Source: Erythrobacter sp.
Lineage (GTDB): Bacteria > Pseudomonadota > Alphaproteobacteria > Sphingomonadales > Sphingomonadaceae
Direction of reading: 5' to 3'
Length of the DNA: 64,000 bases
NCBI GenBank assembly: GCA_013822125.1
Contig: PNJY01000004.1
Span: 1-64,000 of the forward strand
Position numbers and translations under genes: made by a program. Below are positions 56,871-64,000 of this stretch, piece after piece. The notes under the pieces are model-generated. The model searched no databases. It had not been told where the DNA came from and saw only the letters and a list, made by a program, of their open reading frames with translations. Numbering within the stretch: position 1 is the stretch's first letter; every line of letters begins with the position of its first letter.

Positions 56871-57746
56871 CTAAAGCGCGCCCTCATAGAGCGCCAGCAG
56901 ATCGGCCCAGGCCTTTTCCGCCGCTGGCTGGGCATAGACAGGGCTGTCGGGCACGGTCCAGCCATGGTCGCCGTCGAACACCTCGACCTGCGCCGGGCGG
57001 CCGGCGGCCTTGAACGCATCGGCCAGCACGGTCTTTTCCCCGGGCGCCTTGGCATCGTCGTTCTGCCCGATGGCGACGAGGAAGCTCGCCTGCGTCTGGC
57101 CGATCAGCGCGTGCGGGCTCAGCGGATCGCCCTCCTGCACCAGCCCGCCGCCGTGGAAACTCGCCGCCGCGCGCACCCGCGATGGCACCGCCGCCGCAGT
57201 CCAGAAGGTGAAGGGCCCGCCCATGCAATAACCCTGCGTGCCCACGCCGCGCGCGGGATCGACCGGGCCTTGCGTGTCGAGCCAGCCGACTGCCGCGGCG
57301 GCATCGCGCATCACCGCCTCTGCATCCAGATGCCCGCGCATCGCGCGCGCCCTGGGCCAGCCGTCATTACCCGCGAAATCGGCAAAATCCTTCCAGATCT
57401 CGCCCTTGGCGTCGCGGTAATAGGGGTTGGCGACCAGCACGGCATAGCCTGCGCCCGCCAGCCGCCGCGCCATCGTGCGCTTGGCCTCGCGGATACCGGC
57501 GATGTCGGGCCACATCAGCACGGCGGGATGCGCGCCCGATGCCGGGTGGACGAAGAAGCCGTCCATCGTCCCGTCGGGCGTGGCGAAAGAAACCGTGGTT
57601 TCGGTGAGCGGCGCCGAATTGCCGTTGTCGGCCATCCCCTCGCCGGGGTTGCACGCGGCCAGCACCGCGATCCCGCCCAGCGTGCCGAACTGGCGGCGGC
57701 TGAGCCCTTCCTTCGCCCAGCGGGTTATCATCGCTTCATCGCACAT
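56871..57746 (-). CDS. Dienelactone hydrolase family protein, Tat-type signal
   Basis: LSRRQFGTLGGIAVLAACNPG (twin-Arg), PAVLMWPDIAGIREAKRTMARRLAGAGYAVLVANPYYRD...GTQGYCMGGPFTFW (GxCxGG nucleophile). Confidence 0.9.
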   Translation of the reverse strand: MCDEAMITRWAKEGLSRRQFGTLGGIAVLAACNPGEGMADNGNSAPLTETTVSFATPDGTMDGFFVHPASGAHPAVLMWPDIAGIREAKRTMARRLAGAGYAVLVANPYYRDAKGEIWKDFADFAGNDGWPRARAMRGHLDAEAVMRDAAAAVGWLDTQGPVDPARGVGTQGYCMGGPFTFWTAAAVPSRVRAAASFHGGGLVQEGDPLSPHALIGQTQASFLVAIGQNDDAKAPGEKTVLADAFKAAGRPAQVEVFDGDHGWTVPDSPVYAQPAAEKAWADLLALYEGAL

Positions 57747-57833
57747 TGGGCTTCTCCCGATTCGAGTTCATCCCCATGCCCCGGCCAGGGCATCCCATAT
57801 CGGGCGGCGTTGGACAAGCGTGTTCGGGCGCGC

Positions 57834-58844
57834 CTATCGCCGTGCCAGCGCCGCTTCGCATTCGGCCATCAGCTGCGCGATGATATCGGCGACCGGTTCC
57901 TCGGCCTTGACCATGCCCACCGATTGCCCCGCCATCAGGCTGCCGCCTTCGACGTCGCCGCCGATCACCGCGCGGCGCAGCGCGCCTGCCCAATAGTGTT
58001 CGATCTGGAGCTGCGCCTCGTCCATCGCCAGCTCGCCGGAATCGAGCATGCCCGCCACCTCGATCTGCTTGGCGGTGAAGGCTTCGGTGCCCTTGTTCTT
58101 GAGCGCGCGCACCGGGATGACCGGCAGGCGCGGATCGACCTGCACGCTCGCCACCGCATCGCGGGCAGAGGCGCGAAAGAACGCCTTCTTGAAATCGGGA
58201 TGCGCGATGCTCTCGGCAGCGCAGGCAAAGCGCGTGCCCAGTTGCACGCCCGCGGCCCCCATCTCAAGATAACCGGCAATCGCCTCGCCCCGGCCGATGC
58301 CCCCGGCGACGAAAACCAGATGCTCGTCGGCAAGCTCGGGCAGGATTTCCTGCGCCAGCACGCTGGTCGAAACCGGGCCGATATGCCCGCCTGCCTCCAT
58401 CCCTTCGATCACCAGCGCGTCCGCGCCGCTGCGCAGCAGCTTCTTCGCCAGCGCCAGCGTGGGTGCAAAGCAGATTACCCGGGCGCCGAAGCCCTTGATC
58501 GCCTCGATACTGCCCTTGGGCGGAATTCCTCCCGCGAGCACCACATGGCTGACCGCGTGCCTGCGGCAGACCTCGATCAGCTCGAACAGCTGCGGGTGCA
58601 TGGTGATGAGGTTGACGCCAAAAGGCCGTGACGTCAGCGCCTTTGTTCCGGCGATTTCAGCATCGAGCAGTTCGGGGGTCATCGCCCCGCAGGCGATCAC
58701 GCCGAACCCGCCGGCATTGGAAATGGCCGAGACGAGATTGCGCTCCGATACCCAGCTCATCGCGCCGCACAGGATCGCGGTTTCACAGCCGAGGAATTGG
58801 GTGCCGCGCTGCATCAGCGCCGATGTTCTGGAATATTGGCTCAT
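57834..58844 (-). CDS. Nitronate monooxygenase family protein
   Basis: CGAMSWVSERNLVSAISNAGGFGVIACGAM...GADALVIEGMEAGGHIGPVSTSVLAQEI...FVAGGIGRGEAIAGYLEMGAAGVQLGTRF. Confidence 0.92.
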   Translation of the reverse strand: MSQYSRTSALMQRGTQFLGCETAILCGAMSWVSERNLVSAISNAGGFGVIACGAMTPELLDAEIAGTKALTSRPFGVNLITMHPQLFELIEVCRRHAVSHVVLAGGIPPKGSIEAIKGFGARVICFAPTLALAKKLLRSGADALVIEGMEAGGHIGPVSTSVLAQEILPELADEHLVFVAGGIGRGEAIAGYLEMGAAGVQLGTRFACAAESIAHPDFKKAFFRASARDAVASVQVDPRLPVIPVRALKNKGTEAFTAKQIEVAGMLDSGELAMDEAQLQIEHYWAGALRRAVIGGDVEGGSLMAGQSVGMVKAEEPVADIIAQLMAECEAALARR

Positions 58845-58912
58845 GCGCGGCGCTTAATCGCGGCGCACCCTTGGGGCAAGCCATTCGATTGATGGCGCGT
58901 ACCAGGCGTGGA

Positions 58913-59905
58913 TCAGGCGCGCAGGCGGCCCTGTGTCAGATAGTACGGCAGACCCTGCGCCAGTTCGGCCCGGGTCCCCCCGGCAGCCTTGGCCAGGATC
59001 AGCGCGCGTTCGGCATTGGCCAGTGCCTGGTCGAGCGAACCGTCAAGCATCGCCAGCCCGGCGCTGGCAGTGACCACCGGGCCATCCCTGGCGCTTTCAT
59101 GCGATAGTGCGGCAAAGGTGCGCACGATCTCTTCCGCCTTGTCGAGCGCCGCGACGCCATCATCATCGGGCAGGAAGAAGGCGAAACGTGCCCCACCCAG
59201 CCGGGCAAGGCAGCGCCCTTCGGGCAGCATCACGCGCAGGAAATCGGCGAAGGCGCAGATCATCTCGTCGCCCGAAGCCGGGCCAAATCGCAGGTTGAGC
59301 GCGCGGAAGGAATCGACATCGATCATTGCCACGACCCCGCCCGCCCCTTCGGCCAGGTGCCGCGACAACATGGCCAGATAGGCCCGGCGATTGCCCAGCC
59401 CAGTCAGATGATCGGTCAGCGCGCTGGCGAGCAAACGGTCCTCGAGCGAGCGGCGCCCCTCGATCGAGCGGAGCATGGCCAGCGCACCGCGGGCATTGCC
59501 GCCCTCGCCCGGCGCGCGGCGGAGCCGCAGGGCAAACCATTGCGGCGCCCTGCGCGCCTCTGGCCCACCGGAGCCGACGCCGACGTCGACGGACGCAGCA
59601 CGCGCCAGCGGAAATTCGATGCAATCCACCTTCGCCGTGCCGCCGAGCGCATCCCTGCAATAGTCCCTCACTTCTCCAGCAAACCTGAGATCGGCGAGAT
59701 CGGCGATATGCGGCGCGATGAGGAGCCCTTCCAGATCGAAACCCAACCGGTCCAGCCCCGGCGAGGCACCTTCGATAAACCCAAGGTTATCGGTCTTGAG
59801 GATGATATCGCCGGCTATGTCAGCCAGCATGCCGAACAGCGCATTCCCGAAATCAACGGTCGAACCCATGCTCATAGCCGATTGCCCCCGGCGGTGACGA
59901 ACCAA
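58913..59905 (-). CDS. GGDEF-domain protein with degenerate active site (GGARF)
   Basis: DHLTGLGNRRAYLAMLSRHLAEGAGGVVAMIDVDSFRALNLRFGPASGDEMICAFADFLRVMLPEGRCLARLGGARFAFFLPD; start may be at MSMGSTVDF (59875). Confidence 0.9.
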   Translation of the reverse strand: MVRHRRGQSAMSMGSTVDFGNALFGMLADIAGDIILKTDNLGFIEGASPGLDRLGFDLEGLLIAPHIADLADLRFAGEVRDYCRDALGGTAKVDCIEFPLARAASVDVGVGSGGPEARRAPQWFALRLRRAPGEGGNARGALAMLRSIEGRRSLEDRLLASALTDHLTGLGNRRAYLAMLSRHLAEGAGGVVAMIDVDSFRALNLRFGPASGDEMICAFADFLRVMLPEGRCLARLGGARFAFFLPDDDGVAALDKAEEIVRTFAALSHESARDGPVVTASAGLAMLDGSLDQALANAERALILAKAAGGTRAELAQGLPYYLTQGRLRA

Positions 59906-60125
59906 TCCGTCAATCCGATCCCCAGCCGAGCCATGAACACGTTAGCTAACTTATGAACATTTAGAAAATTATATTCGATTAATTTTATGTTTGTTGAATA
60001 TTAAATTCCGAACGCTCGTTAGTCTTGTGATATAACCTAACTAAAAATCGAATCAACTTCTGTTCTCGTTTACCATAAACCCGAATTGCCGGAACAAATC
60101 TTTTGCAGGTATTGCCTAACCTGCG

Positions 60126-60797
60126 TCACAGATCGAGCATTATGCGTACCTTATTTGGCGCGACACCGCAGGCCGCCGCGATGGTTCTGCGCGCATCAGC
60201 CAGAATATCGGTCAACCCCGTCAGTGCCTCGGCGCCAGTGAGTTCGGATGGATCGACTTGCAGCACTTCGGCTAGCCCTGGGATCCGCTCGCCGATCGGA
60301 CGCGCCTTGCCCTTTTCCCAGGCCCAGACCGTGGGCTTGCTCACTTCGAGCGCCGCGGCGACATCGGCCAGCGTCATGCCGCGAGCCTTGCGCAGTCGCT
60401 CAATCTTCCTGCCCAGCCCGGCTCCCGACCCGGCCCAGTTGGCGGGGCGATCCGCATCGCCTCGGGGAAGCAGCGTGTCGCTGCGCAGCTGCGCCGCGCT
60501 CAGGGCGGCCTGGCTGATCTCGCGCTCGAACCGGCATCCGAACAGCCTGCCGCTGTTCCATGTCACCATGGCCGTGACCTCGCCCGCCTCGGGCATCTCC
60601 ACCTGAAGCTCGTCCCCCACCTCGAGCGGCAACGCGGTTTCGATCAACAATCCGCTGGTCGAGCCGTTGTGGATCGTCACATTGGCTATCCCGCCCCCGG
60701 GCAGGGCCGCCTGCGCGCGCAATTGCAGAACCCGGCGCGCACTGCGGCGGTTTTCCTGCTCCACCTTCGAATATTCGAGTTGCGCCCATGTCGGCAT
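60126..60797 (-). CDS. PilZ-XRE (HTH_3) fusion protein, putative c-di-GMP-responsive regulator
   Basis: N-terminal RRSARRVLQLRAQAALPGGGIANVTIHNGSTSGLLIET (PilZ RxxxR and NxSxxG); C-terminal IERLRKARGMTLADVAAALEVSKPTVWAWEKGKARP (XRE HTH). Confidence 0.88.
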   Translation of the reverse strand: MPTWAQLEYSKVEQENRRSARRVLQLRAQAALPGGGIANVTIHNGSTSGLLIETALPLEVGDELQVEMPEAGEVTAMVTWNSGRLFGCRFEREISQAALSAAQLRSDTLLPRGDADRPANWAGSGAGLGRKIERLRKARGMTLADVAAALEVSKPTVWAWEKGKARPIGERIPGLAEVLQVDPSELTGAEALTGLTDILADARRTIAAACGVAPNKVRIMLDL

Positions 60798-61069
60798 AAT
60801 GCTGCTCCTTCAGAGCATCAATCGGTCGGACCGCCGGGTTAAGTGTCGCTTAGCAAACATGGTAAATCGCCGCGCGTGGCGCAATTTAGCGTTCGCGCCC
60901 TGATCGGTCAGGTAAGCTGAAAGCAAGTTGGACGGCAGGCTTGCGGCACAGCCTCCATTCTGCCGACCGGATTCGAAAAATTTCATGTGCCCGGAATTAA
61001 AACCGGCAGCCTGCTCGTTCCCACAATGACAGGCCGGAAGTCCCCGGCCCGCACAAGAAGGGGAATGAC

Positions 61070-61426
61070 ATGAAAAACATTGCACTCATCGCCGGCCTCG
61101 TCGGCCTCGCTGCAACCGGCGCAGCCGCATCGGCCACTTCGACGGCGCTGCACGAGGAGGTCTATGCCCGCGAGCAGGAAAGGCTCATCATCACTGCACC
61201 GATCGCCGGGATAGAGAACCGCCTCTGGTTCGACTATCGCATCGACGTGATGGAAGCCCAGAAGGAGCTTTCCAGCGATCTGCGCAGTGCTACCGACCTC
61301 GAAGACAGGCGCGACGCCTGGGAGGAATACGGCGACGAACTGAGCAAGGAGCGCAAGCACTATATCGAAGGGATGGCCAAGCGCGGGTATCGCATGGGTA
61401 CGGTTATAGTCGACACCCAATCGTGA
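61070..61426 (+). CDS. Secreted hypothetical protein
   Basis: MKNIALIAGLVGLAATGAAASATSTALHEEVYAREQERLIIT...; signal peptide and GGGGAATGAC RBS region. Confidence 0.7.
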   Translation: MKNIALIAGLVGLAATGAAASATSTALHEEVYAREQERLIITAPIAGIENRLWFDYRIDVMEAQKELSSDLRSATDLEDRRDAWEEYGDELSKERKHYIEGMAKRGYRMGTVIVDTQS

Positions 61427-61484
61427 CCGGAAGGGCGGGACGGGGCCCCCTCCTCCCCTCACTATCCAGTCCTGCCCAACCAGG

Positions 61485-61515
61485 AAGGGTCGGCGTTGCG
61501 CCGGCCCTTCTTTTT
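61485..61515 (+). terminator. Rho-independent terminator
   Basis: AAGGGTCGGCG-TTG-CGCCGGCCCTT-CTTTTT. Confidence 0.85.
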
Positions 61516-61556
61516 GCGTCCGCTTCGGAAACGTCAGTGCGGCCCAGGGTCAGGCC

Positions 61557-62264
61557 TCAGCGCCACCCTGTGCTTCGGGCCGCCACCTCTTGCGTGGCCG
61601 ACAATGCCGGGCCTGCCGCCATTTCCTGTGCTGCCTCAAGGATCTCTCCCTCGCTGCCGGCCATGCGGAATTCGGCCTCGCCCGGCTGGCCGCCGGCACC
61701 AAGCGAGTGTTGACGCCAGCCCTCGCTATCGCGGCAGGCGATTCCACCAGATCCTTCTTGCGAGTAGGCCCGGCAGAATTCGCCCGCTTCATTGCGGAAG
61801 CTCAGCAGGATGCGCGTTTCCGCCCCGATCGGCTGGCTCGCCACCAGTTGACGATCGAGCGCGCTCGCCAGCCGTGCATCGGCATAATCGCCGGGCGCAT
61901 TTCCCCCGTCCACCGAGAAGACGAGAGCCGCGACCAGAGCCGCGGCAATCGCCGCCCCGCCCCAACCGGGCAAGCGGCGCATCAGATCGCGCCGGCTGCG
62001 CGCGGCGGCAAGATCGATCACTTCGGCCCGATCCTCCTGCCCGCCTTCGCCTGCCTTTTGCAGCAGACCAGCAAGCGCTTCGGGCACGGGCTGGTCCAGG
62101 ATCGGAGCGAAGTGCCCGGCCAGCCTTGCGGCCAGCGCGCGATGCGCCTCGACCTGGCGCGCGAGCTGCGGATCGGCAGCGACGGCTGCGGCAACACGCG
62201 CCTTTGCATCGCCCTCCATCTGGCCGTCGGCAAAGGCGGCAATTTCTTCAGGAGTGATCGTCAT
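61557..62264 (-). CDS. Anti-sigma factor-like membrane protein
   Basis: ITPEEIAAFADGQMEGDAKARVAAAVAADPQLARQVEAHRALAARLAGHFAPIL...LPGWGGAAIAAALVAALVFSVDGG; co-transcribed with ECF sigma (ATGA overlap). Confidence 0.85.
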   Translation of the reverse strand: MTITPEEIAAFADGQMEGDAKARVAAAVAADPQLARQVEAHRALAARLAGHFAPILDQPVPEALAGLLQKAGEGGQEDRAEVIDLAAARSRRDLMRRLPGWGGAAIAAALVAALVFSVDGGNAPGDYADARLASALDRQLVASQPIGAETRILLSFRNEAGEFCRAYSQEGSGGIACRDSEGWRQHSLGAGGQPGEAEFRMAGSEGEILEAAQEMAAGPALSATQEVAARSTGWR

Positions 62265-62752
62265 GATTCTGCCTCCAGCAGCGCGATCAAGGCATCGCGT
62301 CCGCGCACGAGGCGCGAATTGAGCGTGCCCACTGGGCAGCCGACAATCCGCGCCGCTTCCTTGTAGGAATAGCCTTCGACCATCACCAGCAGCACCGCTT
62401 CGCGCTGCTCGTCGGGCAGGCGGGCCATAGCGCGATCGATGTCGGCGAGCGCAACGCTCGCCTCCTGGCTGCCGTCGGCACCCACCGCAAGGCCCGCTTC
62501 CTCCTCTGCGAAGGTCTGCGATCTGCGCGTACGCGCCCGGCTTTCGTCGATCCAGATATTGCGCATTATCCGGTACATCCAGCTATCGAGCCGCGTGCCG
62601 TCCTGGAACTGGTCCTTTCGGGTCAGCGCGCGCTCTATGGTCATCTGGCAAAGATCGTCACCATCGGCAGGGTGGCCCGCCAACCCGATTGCAAATCGCC
62701 GCAATCGGGGCAACAGTTCCAGGATATCCTGCTCGAAAGAAGTGCTCTGCAC
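62261..62752 (-). CDS. ECF-type sigma-70 family RNA polymerase sigma factor
   Basis: FEQDILELLPRLRRFAIGLAGHPADGDDLCQMTIERALTRKDQFQDGTRLDSWMYRIMRNIWIDE...LPDEQREAVLLVMVEGYSYKEAARIVGCPVGTLNSRLVRGRDAL. Confidence 0.93.
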   Translation of the reverse strand: MQSTSFEQDILELLPRLRRFAIGLAGHPADGDDLCQMTIERALTRKDQFQDGTRLDSWMYRIMRNIWIDESRARTRRSQTFAEEEAGLAVGADGSQEASVALADIDRAMARLPDEQREAVLLVMVEGYSYKEAARIVGCPVGTLNSRLVRGRDALIALLEAES

Positions 62753-62763
62753 CTTTGCCTTCC

Positions 62764-62799
62764 ATGGATTAAACGGTCGTGGCGGCCCGTTTCATCCAT
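62764..62799. promoter_or_regulatory. Symmetric divergent ECF promoter candidate
   Basis: ATGGATTAAACGG-N10-CCGTTTCATCCAT, 12/13 bp inverted repeat; reads GGAT(T/G)-N17-CGTT on both strands. Confidence 0.6.
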
Positions 62800-62829
62800 G
62801 CTTAATGCAAAATCGGGCAGAGGCACCAT

Positions 62830-64000
62830 ATGTTCGGACGGACTATTCTCACATTCCTTGGCCTGGCCATGCTCGCGGCGCCGCTCTCGGCGCAGTTGAG
62901 TTTGCCCCAAGTGACCTTGCCGCCGGTAGGTGCCGTCACCGATCCCGTTACCGGGCAGGTGCTCGACCGGGTGGAGGACCTGGCGGACGCCGCGATGCGC
63001 CGCGCGGAAAGCCTGGCCGACTTGCGCATGAAACGGCTCGACCGGCTGGTGCGGAACAATCGCGACATCATCGAATTCGACGCGCAAGGCGCCCCGGCGC
63101 GCCGCGGCGAGCTGTTGCTGATCGACGCAGGCGAGGAGGCGCTCGCCGTGGCCCGGTCGATGGGATTTACGGTCAGGGACAGCCAGGCCATCGAAGGGCT
63201 GGGGATCGCCGTGACCAGGCTTGCGGTGCCGGCAGGTACGGAGCTTGCCGCGGCGCAGCGTCAGCTGGCGCAGGCGCTGCCGGACACCGCGATCAGTGCC
63301 GACAACCTCCATTTCCAGAGCGGCGCAGGCAACCCTCTGCCGCTTCTCGCGCGGTCCGCTGCGGCAGGCAATATCGGCACGCCGGTCGGAATAATCGACG
63401 GCGGGGCAGGTGAGGGACTGGCGGCAACCGCGCAGCGCGGCTTCGCCGAGGGTGCGCCGCGCCCCAGCGATCACGCAAGCTCGGTCGTCTCGCTGCTCAG
63501 GTATGCAGGTGCGAACAACCTTCGGCTGGCCGACGTCTATGGTTCGGACCCGGCGGGCGGTAATGCCCTGGCGATCGCCAGGGCGCTCAGCTGGCTCGCG
63601 CAGAGCGGCAGCAGGGTCATCAATATCAGTCTGGTCGGGCCGGAAAACCCGTTGGTGGAAAAAGCCATCGCTCGCGTCCGGGCGGCGGGCATCGTGGTGG
63701 TAGCCGCGGTCGGTAACGATGGACCGGCTGCCCCGCCCGCCTACCCTGCCTCGTATGATGGGGTGGTGGCAGTCACCGCCGTGGACCGGCGCAACCGCAC
63801 CTTGATCGAAGCGGGACGACCAAGGCATCTCGATTATGCCGCACCCGGGGCTGACATCTATGGCCGCAGCGCCAGCGGCAACATGGTCAGGTTGCGCGGC
63901 ACGTCGTTTGCCGCGCCACTGGTCGCAGCCAGGCTCGCGGCCGCGCTCGAGAAGGGGCCGGACTGGCGCGCACGGCTCGATGCCGAGGCGCAGGACCTTG
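62830..64000 (+). CDS. S8 (subtilisin) family serine peptidase, 3' truncated by window edge
   Basis: Signal MFGRTILTFLGLAMLAAPLSAQ; catalytic-region blocks GIIDGGAGE, RPSDHASSVVSLL, LRGTSFAAPLVAARLA. Confidence 0.9.
   Translation, partial: MFGRTILTFLGLAMLAAPLSAQLSLPQVTLPPVGAVTDPVTGQVLDRVEDLADAAMRRAESLADLRMKRLDRLVRNNRDIIEFDAQGAPARRGELLLIDAGEEALAVARSMGFTVRDSQAIEGLGIAVTRLAVPAGTELAAAQRQLAQALPDTAISADNLHFQSGAGNPLPLLARSAAAGNIGTPVGIIDGGAGEGLAATAQRGFAEGAPRPSDHASSVVSLLRYAGANNLRLADVYGSDPAGGNALAIARALSWLAQSGSRVINISLVGPENPLVEKAIARVRAAGIVVVAAVGNDGPAAPPAYPASYDGVVAVTAVDRRNRTLIEAGRPRHLDYAAPGADIYGRSASGNMVRLRGTSFAAPLVAARLAAALEKGPDWRARLDAEAQDL

Noticed and set aside
56805-58631. 608-aa plus-strand ORF
   Set aside because: Antisense to dienelactone hydrolase and nitronate monooxygenase, both strongly supported.

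Overview
High-GC alphaproteobacterial chromosomal segment. Gene content and style resemble Sphingomonadales/Erythrobacteraceae; this is an inference and was not searched. I found no rRNA, CRISPR array, prophage or intact transposase. Main blocks: cell-wall, amino-acid and division genes (PBP1A, msrB, metX-GNAT-metW, hisC, tyrC, plsC, ftsEX); tRNA-Leu(GAG); a compact sulfide/persulfide oxidation island (ArsR/BigR-like regulator, 1-Cys peroxiredoxin, Blh/ETHE1-like dioxygenase, two YeeE/YedE proteins, SQR, SulP); a putative N-methylated amino acid/peptide-to-proline catabolic cluster (TonB receptor, APC permease, TetR, Rieske oxygenase, FAD oxidoreductase, M20 peptidase, amidohydrolase, PutA); an ECF sigma/zf-HC2 locus followed by a VTT-oxidoreductase fusion, Cys-rich secreted small proteins (one of 43 aa is absent from the ORF track) and a DoxX-like protein; a TonB receptor/NupC locus; a sulfotransferase/GT2/UDP-sugar dehydrogenase block; tRNA-Leu(CAG); NfeD/SPFH; a lower-GC island with two proteins carrying HEPN-like Rx4H motifs; a degenerate GGDEF protein next to a PilZ-XRE fusion; and an ECF sigma/anti-sigma pair divergent from an S8 protease. 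Non-coding structure of interest includes a two-copy covarying hairpin element, a 16-bp perfect inverted repeat fused to five ACCTGG hexamers, and palindromic operators at the TetR, sulfur and ECF loci. All calls come from reading translations and sequence by eye; no homology search was run.
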